Shown: positions 26,083 through 33,997 of the stretch, one piece after another
How positions within the stretch are numbered: position 1 is the stretch's first letter
Layout: every line of letters begins with the position of its first letter
NCBI GenBank assembly: GCA_017453565.1
Contig: JAFTEQ010000016.1
Coordinates: forward strand, 1-47,056
Direction: 5' to 3'
DNA: 47,056 nucleotides
From: Bacteroidales bacterium
GTDB lineage: Bacteria > Bacteroidota > Bacteroidia > Bacteroidales > UBA932
The notes under the pieces: generated by a model
What the model saw: the letters and a program-made list of their open reading frames with translations, nothing else
Databases searched by the model: none
What the model was told of the DNA's origin: nothing
Position numbers and translations under genes: made by a program

Positions 26083-26107
26083 AATCTCACAAATGAGGTC
26101 AAAAACC

Positions 26108-27112
26108 TCAGTAGCTGAAGCCCAGCTCGTCGAGGTAGAGAACGGAGCCGTCGACGCCGTCGCCTTCGCTGGAGGAGGCCAGGATAGCCACGTATTTGGG
26201 CGAAGCAGTGCTCACATAGGTGATGTCGATATTGAAGGGCTCATAGGCGCTCATATCCGCGTCATAGACCTTCTTTCCATAGCCCACGAGACCGGGGATC
26301 TTCTCTACCTCCAGCAGTTTGGACGGCGGAGAATACGGCTGGGGACCGGTCCAGTCCACAAGGGCTATGAAAATGACGCCCTTGTCGCTCTCCTTCGGCT
26401 TGTAGCAGGCATAGCCGTCGAGCGACTTCGGCCGCTTGGTAAACGGAATGCCAACCGTAGCATCGGTGTTTACCGTGTCAAAATTGTCCACCTGACCCGT
26501 GATGATGGTTCCCGGGAACGTCTTATCTATCATGTCCACACGGCGGGTCTGCAGTTTCAAAGCCGCTTTCCCCTCTCCTGCCACTGCCAGAAACTCCTTT
26601 TCTCCAAAAAGAACCGGGGTCCCCAGCATGGCGATAAAAGGATTGATCGACCCCCAGACGGAACGGTCCTCAGGGTCTGCCCCATCTTCATAGGGTGAAT
26701 CGTACATATCCCAAGCATCCCTGCACCAGAGGTCGAACGACATATTGTAGATGTCGCTCAGAGGTTTAGGCTTGATGACCGTGCTGACAGTCCACACGTA
26801 ATCGTCGTAGGTGCTGAGCGTTACCGTGAGCGGCGCGGAGAGGTTGATGACGTCTCCCTCCTTCAGGGCGGGATTGCAGACCGCCGTCTCGGTAATAAGC
26901 AGTTTCGTAATCTTCAGCGCAGAAACGTCGGTTCCGTAAGGAAGCAGGATAGAAACGGTCTTATCCGAAGTGGACACATCGGAACGCAACTGTCCTTCCA
27001 CTTCGAAGACATGGATATAGGCAGGAACCTCCGTGTGAACCAGATCGTTCCAGCGATCACTGCAGGCCGTTAGGAACAAGGCCGCACCGAAATATAGCAA
27101 AAACCTTTTCAT
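26108..27112 (-). CDS. PCMD-domain (putative carbohydrate metabolism domain) lipoprotein
   Basis: A 334-residue lipoprotein with lipobox C17 (FLTAC). Residues about 30-120 form a small Ig-like domain (VSILLPYGTDVSALKITKL, WTVSTVIKP). The rest resembles the PCMD jelly-roll domain: MSFDLWCRDAWDMYDSP near the domain start, AALKLQTRRV, ATVGIPFTKRPKSLDGYACY, IDITYVSTASPKYVAILASSS, ending LYLDELGFSY. The family is found in Bacteroidota surface loci and is thought to bind carbohydrate; no activity is established. The start at MKRFLLYF is 5 bases after the upstream stop; an in-frame TTG three codons earlier is less likely. It pairs with the outer-membrane protein upstream. Confidence 0.83.
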   Translation of the reverse strand: MKRFLLYFGAALFLTACSDRWNDLVHTEVPAYIHVFEVEGQLRSDVSTSDKTVSILLPYGTDVSALKITKLLITETAVCNPALKEGDVINLSAPLTVTLSTYDDYVWTVSTVIKPKPLSDIYNMSFDLWCRDAWDMYDSPYEDGADPEDRSVWGSINPFIAMLGTPVLFGEKEFLAVAGEGKAALKLQTRRVDMIDKTFPGTIITGQVDNFDTVNTDATVGIPFTKRPKSLDGYACYKPKESDKGVIFIALVDWTGPQPYSPPSKLLEVEKIPGLVGYGKKVYDADMSAYEPFNIDITYVSTASPKYVAILASSSEGDGVDGSVLYLDELGFSY

Positions 27113-27117
27113 CGCTC

Positions 27118-27858
27118 TCAAAAATAAACGCTGATACCCGCGCTGACACCCAGGAGGTCGGGGCGGGTGGAAGCATAGAAACGACTAATTTCCCGCTCGC
27201 TCTCCCCCTTCTCCACCTGGTGGCCCCAGGTATAGCCGAAGCTGAGTAAGGGCAGAAGGATCTCCAGCGCGCATTCGTTGGTCACAAACACGGTAAGCCC
27301 CGGACAATAGGCCAGCGACAGGCTGTTTTGGCCCGTGTAATTGCCGTATTTGCCGCGGGGTGTCTGCTCATAGTCCTTGGTGAAGCCGAAGCGCCCCAGG
27401 AGCCGGACCTCACCCACAAGCGCAAGGATCTTGCTGTCGAAAAGCGGGATATAATTCCTGCAGAAGAGGGAGCCGGTGACGTACCGGGAATCGAGATGCT
27501 TGTTCTGAAGCGTGACCACGGCGAGCAGCGCCGCATCGTCCACGTCGGCCAGGAGGGACTCATACCCCAGGCGTGCGCCCACACAGGCATTGTTGGCGAA
27601 GAACCAGGATGCATCCGAACAGATCCGGGTGTAGGCCCCCTTACCCTCGACATCTTTCAGCACACCCAGCATGGAAACACCTGTGGCCCCATCCAGACCA
27701 TTGGCGCCCAAATTCAGGTAACGGCCGGAAACGCTTACTTCCCAGGAACCTTTTTCAATGAAGAGAGACTTGGGATTGCCCAGATTGCGGTCCATCGACC
27801 GCGCTTGCAGGGAAAGCGCCGCAAGCGAGCACAGAATAGGAAGGATAAATCTTTTCAT
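27118..27858 (-). CDS. Outer-membrane beta-barrel-like protein of unknown function
   Basis: A 246-residue protein with a Sec signal peptide (MKRFILPILCSLAALSLQA) and alternating hydrophobic/polar strands with frequent aromatic ends, ending in SAGISVYF. A terminal phenylalanine is the usual signature of Bam-inserted outer-membrane barrels. WEVSVSGRYLNLGANG and ARLGYESLL look like barrel strands. I do not recognise a named family. The gene is first in the operon and directly precedes the PCMD lipoprotein, which suggests the two act together at the outer membrane. The start codon is only 5 bases after a -7 box. Confidence 0.7.
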   Translation of the reverse strand: MKRFILPILCSLAALSLQARSMDRNLGNPKSLFIEKGSWEVSVSGRYLNLGANGLDGATGVSMLGVLKDVEGKGAYTRICSDASWFFANNACVGARLGYESLLADVDDAALLAVVTLQNKHLDSRYVTGSLFCRNYIPLFDSKILALVGEVRLLGRFGFTKDYEQTPRGKYGNYTGQNSLSLAYCPGLTVFVTNECALEILLPLLSFGYTWGHQVEKGESEREISRFYASTRPDLLGVSAGISVYF

Positions 27859-27863
27859 TACCG

Positions 27864-27871
27864 CAAAGATA
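27864..27871 (-). promoter_or_regulatory. -7 box immediately upstream of the outer-membrane protein gene
   Basis: The minus strand reads TATCTTTG, an exact TAnnTTTG match, with only 5 bases to the ATG at 27858. It lies in the 20-base gap after the GNAT gene and would drive the 27858-22375 operon with a leaderless or near-leaderless transcript. Confidence 0.55.
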
Positions 27872-27878
27872 AGAAATA

Positions 27879-28373
27879 TTACACTTCCGTCAGCCGTTGA
27901 TAGGCCAGACGTTCGTCACCCGACAGAAGGAAGATGATACCGCAGTAATGAAAACCGTTCCGCTCCAGCAGATGCTGCATGATATGGTTGTCGCGGTGCG
28001 TGTCGATACGCAGGTTCCCCTCGCGCGCAGCGCACCATTCGATCAGAGTTCGAAAGACGCCGTGCACCTCAGGAAGGCTGCCAATCCGGTGAATTACATG
28101 GTAGGGCTGGCTGTCGTCGAGCCAGGAGCCCTCATAGATGACGGAATAGGTGGGTTCCGGAGAAGGAATGAAGGCGAAATAGCCGGCAATTCGATTATTT
28201 TCCATTACCACCTGTCCGTAACCGCGTCGGATATCATCCACAATAATATCCTTGGAAGGATAAGCGTTCACCCACTGTCGGACGTTGCCATTCCGGCGCA
28301 TAATGAGCCGCGCCGCATCAAGTACGGCCATAATGGATTCCAGGTCGGACTCGGACGCGGCGCGGACAAACAT
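27879..28373 (-). CDS. GNAT-family N-acetyltransferase
   Basis: A 164-residue protein with the GNAT fold order: N-terminal MFVRAASESDLESIMAVLDAAR, central beta strands with VVMENNRIAGYFAFIP, and a C-terminal LRIDTHRDNHIMQHLLERNGFHYCGIIFL, shown here as the motifs LRIDTH and LLERNGFHYCG that form the last helix and strand. The acetyl-CoA loop (Q/R-x-x-G-x-G/A) is not clear; GSLPEVHGVFRTLIEW occupies that place. The acceptor is unknown (protein, small molecule or antibiotic). It is the last gene of the 33266-27879 operon, 11 bases after the PPC-domain gene. Confidence 0.85.
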   Translation of the reverse strand: MFVRAASESDLESIMAVLDAARLIMRRNGNVRQWVNAYPSKDIIVDDIRRGYGQVVMENNRIAGYFAFIPSPEPTYSVIYEGSWLDDSQPYHVIHRIGSLPEVHGVFRTLIEWCAAREGNLRIDTHRDNHIMQHLLERNGFHYCGIIFLLSGDERLAYQRLTEV

Positions 28374-28384
28374 CGATTTAGGAT

Positions 28385-30514
28385 TTACTTCCTTGCTTTC
28401 GCGTTGTTTTTGGGCATGACGCCGGTGCCGGGCATCTGGGCGTCGAACACGGGCGCATAAGCCGTAATGGATGCAACGAAGGCGTTACGTGCCTTACCGG
28501 CGATGCGGCCCGAACTACCCTTCACCACACCGGAGACCAACAGGCGGGTCACGCGGTCACGAGGATTCTTTCCCGTGAAAACGATTTCGAGCACGCCGCT
28601 GTCGGCGTTGCCTTCCACCACTACTGCTTCGGCCTTCACTCCACTCTCCGACGAGCGCAGCATGAGTGTAACGGGTTTGTCGAAACCCTCGTCTCGGATC
28701 ACACGCACACGGACCGGGCTTTTCTGTTCCCGGGAGAGTTTAAGCCCTTCGGGCGCTTCCACCTCCAGGCGGAAAGGCTGGGGCTCGCCCACCTCGAGGC
28801 TGAACTCGTCGATGGGCATGAGGTGCGTATAATAGAAGGCCTGCATCATACTCTCCACAGGCTTGCCTTCTCGTGTGATGTCTCCACCGCCACCGGGAAC
28901 CGACGCCATTCCCACAACGCCGGGATGGATGGTTCCGTGCTCGGCGCCCCGAGGGGCGGTAACGGAGACGATGGTCCGGCGGGCACCCGGTTCGATGCGG
29001 TCGCCGCTCACCTTGAATCCGCGCGGAAGGCCCTCTACCTTCAGGTCGACGGCCCCGCCAAAGCGCTGCTTACGTGTGAGCACCACATTGAAGTTCCCCG
29101 TACCGCCTTCCGGAACGGCGAAGGTGGCAGGCTCCAGGTTGATACTGAAGTCGGGTTGTGACACGGCCAGTTTGAAACGGAACGCATAGTCGGGACCGCT
29201 CTTGGCCTGGGTTTCAATCAGACGCACATAGTAGTGACGGCCCTGGTCCGCACGCATGGTAATCTGCGGGTCGGCGAAATGGGTTGCCATGTAGTCGTCG
29301 GCATCTTCGAAGTCGTCGTTGTCGGCCACGACCTTGCCTTTCCAGTCATAGACGGTCATCCTAAGGTCTGCTGGAGAACCAACCCGGCGCGCAACCACCT
29401 CCAGATGCAGCGCCTGGCGCTTTTTGGAGACGAAATGGTACCAGTGCTCCTGGAACGGCTCGGTAATGACTCCGTTCACGGCGCCGTCAATGGGAACGCC
29501 CCAGGCGTGGTCTCGCTCACGGTTGGGTTTGGCGCCGCGGTAATCGGTCTCCTCAAGTTTGTCGGCCCGATAGAGGGCCACATTCGACTGCAGACCGCCC
29601 TTACCTTTGGCGATCAAGCGCACGTCGCCCTCGTGCATGGGTGAGACTTTCATTTTGTCGGATTTCAGGTTCCAGCCGCGTACGGTGAGTTTCTGCCGCA
29701 CACCCACGGGGCCGCCCAGCGGATAGACGCTCGTGATGAAGGGCAGTTCGCCTACGCTGATGCGGTAGGTGAAATCTTCCCGGCCGCGGTAGAGCCCGTC
29801 GTGGATCTGGATGAAATAGTCGCCCGTCTCGGGGACCTCAAAGAAGATGACGGGATCGACATGATAGGTATAGTCGTCGCTGAAGGCCACTTCCTTTCCA
29901 GCGGCGTCGTAGAGATGCATCACCGGCTGGAACCAACCCGGAACGGCATCGGCCATATAGGGAACGAACACGCGTCCTTTGGCCTCCAGCACGAGTTTCT
30001 GGCCCTTGTGGGCGCGGAAACGGAAGCGGTCCACGTCGCTCCGCATGATCTGTCCGTTGAAAGTAACCGGGAGCTGGTCAGAAGAAGCGGAGAGATCGGC
30101 CTTGCCGTCTTCCAGCACGTCGGGCAGCTGGCCCACCTCGAAATAGAGGCGGTTGGTCACGCCATTGGGCATCACCAGGCGCAGGTCACGCAGACCTGGC
30201 TCGGCTTTGGCATCGATGGTAAGGCGGAAGCGCACCTGGTCGGCAAGTTGGAGATTGTCTTCCTCGCCGATGTTACGGCTCTTCTTCTTTTTGGGTTTCT
30301 GGCCCTTGGGCATGGGGATCAGTTCCCCTTTCACCCCCTGGCCGCTCACGATGATGCCCGTGGCCTTGCTCAGGTTCTGGCCGCCTACGGTCACCTCTAC
30401 GGTCGTGCCTTTGCAGGCGCCGCAGGGATAGACAAAACCGATATTACCCTTCTGGGCAAGCGCAAAACTGCCGCCCACAAGCAGGAGAAGGGCTATGGAT
30501 ACAATCTTTTTCAT
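28385..30514 (-). CDS. Secreted PPC-domain protein, Planctomycetes-type
   Basis: A 709-residue protein with a signal peptide (1-20). Two bacterial pre-peptidase C-terminal (PPC) type beta-sandwich modules can be seen: one at about 145-255 (VDRFRFRAHKGQKLVLEA, FFEVPETGDYFIQIHD) and one at about 345-460 (HWYHFVSKKRQALHLEV, YYVRLIE). Between them is an IPT/TIG-like segment (GGPVGVRQKLTVRGWNL), and beta-rich repeats fill the rest. Similar long PPC proteins are encoded next to DUF1501 and DUF1549/DUF1553 genes in Planctomycetes and Verrucomicrobia, the arrangement seen here (ATGA overlap with DUF1501). Probably extracytoplasmic and non-enzymatic, perhaps a carbohydrate-binding or scaffold partner (inference). 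Confidence 0.8.
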   Translation of the reverse strand: MKKIVSIALLLLVGGSFALAQKGNIGFVYPCGACKGTTVEVTVGGQNLSKATGIIVSGQGVKGELIPMPKGQKPKKKKSRNIGEEDNLQLADQVRFRLTIDAKAEPGLRDLRLVMPNGVTNRLYFEVGQLPDVLEDGKADLSASSDQLPVTFNGQIMRSDVDRFRFRAHKGQKLVLEAKGRVFVPYMADAVPGWFQPVMHLYDAAGKEVAFSDDYTYHVDPVIFFEVPETGDYFIQIHDGLYRGREDFTYRISVGELPFITSVYPLGGPVGVRQKLTVRGWNLKSDKMKVSPMHEGDVRLIAKGKGGLQSNVALYRADKLEETDYRGAKPNRERDHAWGVPIDGAVNGVITEPFQEHWYHFVSKKRQALHLEVVARRVGSPADLRMTVYDWKGKVVADNDDFEDADDYMATHFADPQITMRADQGRHYYVRLIETQAKSGPDYAFRFKLAVSQPDFSINLEPATFAVPEGGTGNFNVVLTRKQRFGGAVDLKVEGLPRGFKVSGDRIEPGARRTIVSVTAPRGAEHGTIHPGVVGMASVPGGGGDITREGKPVESMMQAFYYTHLMPIDEFSLEVGEPQPFRLEVEAPEGLKLSREQKSPVRVRVIRDEGFDKPVTLMLRSSESGVKAEAVVVEGNADSGVLEIVFTGKNPRDRVTRLLVSGVVKGSSGRIAGKARNAFVASITAYAPVFDAQMPGTGVMPKNNAKARK

Positions 30515-31788
30515 TGCTGCGGAACTTTCATGATTTCGGTAAGCATACCGTTGCTCTGACCCTCCTTACCATAGGAAGGCAGCATGGGAATGGGGCCCAA
30601 CACGGGATGGTCCACGGTGCCCAGGGGATCAATGCCCATGAGGGTGTAGACGCTGGCCCAGAGGTCTGCAGGATAGATCTTGCGCGACACGACCTGCTCG
30701 CCCTTGGCATCAGTCTCTCCCACCACGCGGCCGCCTTCGAAGCCGCCGCCGGCTACCAGATAGGAGAACGCCGCACCGTAGTGTCCGCGGCCGCCGTTCC
30801 ATGGCGGACCGAAAGCGATGAGGGGCGTACGGCCGAACTCGCCGCCCACCACCACGATGGTGCTGTCGAGGAGGCCGTCCTTCTCAAGGTCGAGGATGAG
30901 CGACGAAACGCCGGCGTCGAGTTCGTCGAGCCGCTGGTCCATACGTTTGAAATGCTCCTTGTGCGTGTCCCAGCCGCGGAAACGGACCATCACCACCAGT
31001 ACACCGCGCTCCACAAGTTTGCGGGCGGCAAGGCAGGACTGGCCGAAGTTGTTACGGCCGTAGGCGTTGCGTACCGAATCTGATTCGGTGGTGAGGTCGA
31101 ACGCCTCGCGCACTCCGCCCAGGATGAGTTCGTAGTTCTGCTCGCGCAGACGGGCGGCCTTCTGCACCTCCGGGGTCTGCTCCACGGGTTTACCCAGTTT
31201 CGTAAGCGTGCCCAGGAGTTCGCGGCGGGCCTGCAGGAGCCGGTCGTCCATACGGTGGTCGTAGATGCCGCTCACGTCGAACTGGGCCGCGTCGGGCTTG
31301 CCGCCGGTGTCGTAGGGCTTGTACCATGCCTTCAGGAAGCCGGCCTCGTTGAAGCGCGTGGAGGCCTCCGTAATGCAGATGTACGGGAAGATGGGATTGT
31401 TATAGCTGTCCGCCTTCTTATAGGAAATCATGGCCCCATAGGAAGGATAGACGATGTCCTTGCCCGTCATGTCGCCCGTGAGCATGCGGTAGTGACCGGT
31501 CTCATGGGCGTTGGTGCCGTCGCACATGCCGCGCAGAATGGTGTAGCGGTCGGCGATCTTTGCCAGATGCTTGAGCCGCTCCCCAATCATGATTCCGGGC
31601 ACATTGGTCTGGATGGGCGTTTTATACTTACCGGTATAATTGGCGCCGGCTTCGGGTTTAGGATCAAAGGTATCTGTCTGCGAAGAACCGCCGTCCAGAT
31701 AGATGTAGACAAGCGACCGGGCCTGTCCGAACGCCGCTCCGGCCCCCAGGGCCAGCAGGGCGAAAACAACAAAGATGGCGCGTTTCAT
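30511..31788 (-). CDS. DUF1501 family protein
   Basis: A 425-residue protein, with a Sec-type signal peptide (MKRAIFVVFALLALGAGAAFG) rather than the Tat motif usual in Planctomycetes homologues. The DUF1501 core is clear: YLDGGSSQTDTFDPKPEAG near residue 35, NVPGIMIGERLKHLAKIAD, HETGHYRMLTG, RFRGWDTHKEHF, and GGEFGRTP followed by GGRGHYGAAFSYLVAGGG. The fold is alkaline-phosphatase/sulfatase-like and the family is uncharacterised. It is encoded between the DUF1549/1553 gene (one-base overlap) and the PPC gene (four-base overlap), so the three are translationally coupled. Confidence 0.93.
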   Translation of the reverse strand: MKRAIFVVFALLALGAGAAFGQARSLVYIYLDGGSSQTDTFDPKPEAGANYTGKYKTPIQTNVPGIMIGERLKHLAKIADRYTILRGMCDGTNAHETGHYRMLTGDMTGKDIVYPSYGAMISYKKADSYNNPIFPYICITEASTRFNEAGFLKAWYKPYDTGGKPDAAQFDVSGIYDHRMDDRLLQARRELLGTLTKLGKPVEQTPEVQKAARLREQNYELILGGVREAFDLTTESDSVRNAYGRNNFGQSCLAARKLVERGVLVVMVRFRGWDTHKEHFKRMDQRLDELDAGVSSLILDLEKDGLLDSTIVVVGGEFGRTPLIAFGPPWNGGRGHYGAAFSYLVAGGGFEGGRVVGETDAKGEQVVSRKIYPADLWASVYTLMGIDPLGTVDHPVLGPIPMLPSYGKEGQSNGMLTEIMKVPQQ

Positions 31789-33266
31789 CAGTTTACGAAT
31801 AAGAATTCATCGGAATTAATCAGGGCCCAGACGAGCGATTCGAGACCGCGGCGTCCGCGGAAAGCGGGATCGAGCCCCTGGGTCCACTTCTGGAAAGCGC
31901 TTATCTCCTCCCGGGTGGCGGGACGGCTCAGGACACGCATGTAGATGTCTTTAATGGCCGTCGTTCGGTCTTTGCCGGCAATCTGTTTCATATAAGGGCT
32001 GCGCGTGAGCTTGTCCTGGATGACGGTAGAATTGAGCAGATAGAGGATCTGCTTGGCATCGAGGGTATTGTCGCGCGACGATTCCAGCGCCACGTCGCGC
32101 GAAGGACGGCCGAAGAGGTCGAGTTGAGGCGTGGTGATGGTGCCGTCGCAGACCTGATTGGCGCGGGTGCCGGCCGGGAAGTTGGTAAAAGGTTCCGGTG
32201 CACGGCTCGAGTAGAGGTCGGGAATCTCGGTAATGTCGCAGATGGCGTCGCACAGCTGCTCGCTGGTGAGCCGGTCGAGCCGGTAGTGCGAGAAGCCCGT
32301 GTCGTCGGCCTCGTTGCCCTTGACCGAGAGCGTGCTGCGGGAGAAGGCGTCGCTGAGCAGGATTTCGCGGGCGAGGGCCCTGACGTCGAAGCCAGAGGCG
32401 ATGAACCGGTCGGTGAGGTAGTCCAGCACGGCAGCATCCACCGGCGCGTGTCCGCCATCCATATCATCACAGGGATCGATGATGCCACGTCCCATCAGCC
32501 AGGCCCAGAGACGGTTGGCGAAGGCGCGGGCGAAGTCTCGGTTCTGCTTGGAAGTGAGCCATTCAGCAAGGGGCTGGCGCCAGTCGGTTCCTGGTTCGAG
32601 ATTGATGTTCCGGCCATCCAGGATAGCCTGTTCCTTCTGCTCAGCGTCGGGATTGAGACAGAGAATCTCCTCCTTCCACTCCTTGGTCGACTTGAACTTC
32701 ACCTGGGCGAAGAAGGGTTCCCAGCCAACCGGGGCCTTACGGCGTCCCAGGAAGAGCAGGGCTGCGTCGGCGCTGAATTTGGCGGGGCTGCGGTCGTTTC
32801 CGGCCCGGTAGAAGTTGGTCTGCGGCACCCGGAAATTGCTGCCTGTCGAGAGCAGCAGGGAACGCACGAAGGCATCGTAGGGCATGTTGGCGCGGAAGGC
32901 GTCGCCCAGCCATTTGTTGAAGGCCTGCACCGCGTTAGGCCACATACAGCTCGGGAATTCCGACTTAATGCGGAGCAGGTCGCCCCATTTGAGCACCTGT
33001 TTCTCCACAAAACCCTCGGAGGCGAGCAGACTGTCTACCAGTGCAATACGGTCAGGATTGCGCAGGTAGGCTGCTGTCTGTTGGCTTGTAGGAATGCGGT
33101 CCGTGACCACCAGGAAGGTACGCCGCACAAGGCGGGCGGGATCGCTCTGCGGCGAGGAGGGTATGCCCTTCTGCGCGAGCGCTGCATCGATATACCGGTC
33201 CAACTCGCCGGCCGAAGCGGGCAAGAAGACAAGGTATACAATGATACACAATAAGATGCGTTTCAT
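31788..33266 (-). CDS. DUF1549/DUF1553 (PSCyt2/PSD1) protein lacking a cytochrome domain
   Basis: A 492-residue secreted protein (signal peptide MKRILLCIIVYLVFLPASAG). The N-terminal half is DUF1549-like: VRRTFLVVTDRIPTSQQ, VDSLLASEGFVEKQVLKWGDLLR. The C-terminal half is DUF1553-like: FARAFANRLWAWLMGRGIIDP, LDYLTDRFIASGFDV, LTSEQLCDAICDI, FGRPSRDVALE, LNSTVIQDKL and LSRPATREE. Planctomycetes and Verrucomicrobia relatives are often 700-1000 residues with an N-terminal haem-binding PSCyt1 domain; no CxxCH motif is present here. Function is unknown, though linkage to DUF1501 is near universal. It is the first gene of the operon. Confidence 0.92.
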   Translation of the reverse strand: MKRILLCIIVYLVFLPASAGELDRYIDAALAQKGIPSSPQSDPARLVRRTFLVVTDRIPTSQQTAAYLRNPDRIALVDSLLASEGFVEKQVLKWGDLLRIKSEFPSCMWPNAVQAFNKWLGDAFRANMPYDAFVRSLLLSTGSNFRVPQTNFYRAGNDRSPAKFSADAALLFLGRRKAPVGWEPFFAQVKFKSTKEWKEEILCLNPDAEQKEQAILDGRNINLEPGTDWRQPLAEWLTSKQNRDFARAFANRLWAWLMGRGIIDPCDDMDGGHAPVDAAVLDYLTDRFIASGFDVRALAREILLSDAFSRSTLSVKGNEADDTGFSHYRLDRLTSEQLCDAICDITEIPDLYSSRAPEPFTNFPAGTRANQVCDGTITTPQLDLFGRPSRDVALESSRDNTLDAKQILYLLNSTVIQDKLTRSPYMKQIAGKDRTTAIKDIYMRVLSRPATREEISAFQKWTQGLDPAFRGRRGLESLVWALINSDEFLFVN

Positions 33267-33322
33267 CGATTATTAGTTAACTTCGTGTTAGACGCAAATG
33301 GTCCATACAATATTAAGCATTA

Positions 33323-33355
33323 TTTGCATGAAAAGGCGCTTTTTTCTTAACTTTG
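33323..33355 (+). promoter_or_regulatory. Promoter of the MTA/SAH nucleosidase gene (TTTG -33 and TAACTTTG -7)
   Basis: TTTG at 33323-33326 and TAACTTTG at 33348-33355, separated by 21 bases, match both elements of the Bacteroidota promoter. The -7 box ends 6 bases before the ATG at 33362, so the mRNA would have little or no leader. Confidence 0.65.
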
Positions 33356-33361
33356 TTCCGT

Positions 33362-33994
33362 ATGAAAATCGGCATCATCGTCGCGCTCGACAACGAATAC
33401 GAGCGCCTCAAGGGGCTCAGGCACCCTTCCCTCATCCTGGAACGCAGCGGCATGGGCAAAGTGAATGCGGCCGTGAAGGCCGTGGAACTCATCCGCACGC
33501 ATCGGCCCGACTGCCTTCTGAGTACCGGTGTGGCGGGCGGGCTCTCCCCCGTCCTCCGTCCGCTCGACGTGGTAGTCTCGTCAGAAATCGTCTACCATGA
33601 CGTCTGGTGCGGAGAAGGCAACGCCTGGGGGCAGATTCAGGGTCTTCCGCCCCGGTTCACGGCCGATCCGGACCTCTATGCCAAGGCTATGTCGCTGTCC
33701 GGCGGCACGCAAGGCGCCATTCATGGAGGCCTCATCTGCAGCGGCGACCGTTTCATCGCCACCCAGGCCGAGGGCGACGCCATCCTGGCCCATTTCCCCG
33801 AGGCGCTGGCCGTCGACATGGAATCGGGCGCACTCGCGCAGGTCTGCCATCTCTACGGCATACCGTTCCTGAGTTTCCGGATCATCAGTGACGTATCGGG
33901 TGACGGGCACCAGGAAGACTACGACCGCTTCTGGGAGGAGGCTTCCGACCAATCCTTCCAGAACGTCCACCGCTTCATCGAGCGTCTGTTATAA
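33362..33994 (+). CDS. mtnN: 5'-methylthioadenosine/S-adenosylhomocysteine nucleosidase
   Basis: A 210-residue protein of the PNP/UDP phosphorylase superfamily. It starts MKIGIIVALDNEYE, with the conserved E12. Further motifs are GMGKVNAA, LSTGVAGGL, the substrate glutamate in VDMESGALAQVC, and RIISDVSGDG carrying the catalytic aspartate. It cleaves adenine from MTA, SAH and 5'-deoxyadenosine in the cytosol; from SAH it makes the LuxS substrate. The downstream OMF gene is convergent, with three bases between stops. An in-frame TTG three codons earlier lies inside the promoter and is rejected. Confidence 0.93.
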   Translation: MKIGIIVALDNEYERLKGLRHPSLILERSGMGKVNAAVKAVELIRTHRPDCLLSTGVAGGLSPVLRPLDVVVSSEIVYHDVWCGEGNAWGQIQGLPPRFTADPDLYAKAMSLSGGTQGAIHGGLICSGDRFIATQAEGDAILAHFPEALAVDMESGALAQVCHLYGIPFLSFRIISDVSGDGHQEDYDRFWEEASDQSFQNVHRFIERLL

Positions 33995-33997
33995 AGA

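Noticed and set aside
31788-33266. Cytochrome c (PSCyt1) domain in the DUF1549/1553 protein
   Set aside because: No CxxCH motif; the only close cysteine pair (LCDAICD) does not fit haem attachment.
33267-33361. A clear promoter for the DUF1549-led operon in the minus-strand direction
   Set aside because: TAATATTG is the closest match to TAnnTTTG on that strand but differs and lacks a supporting -33 box, so it is not listed as a feature.
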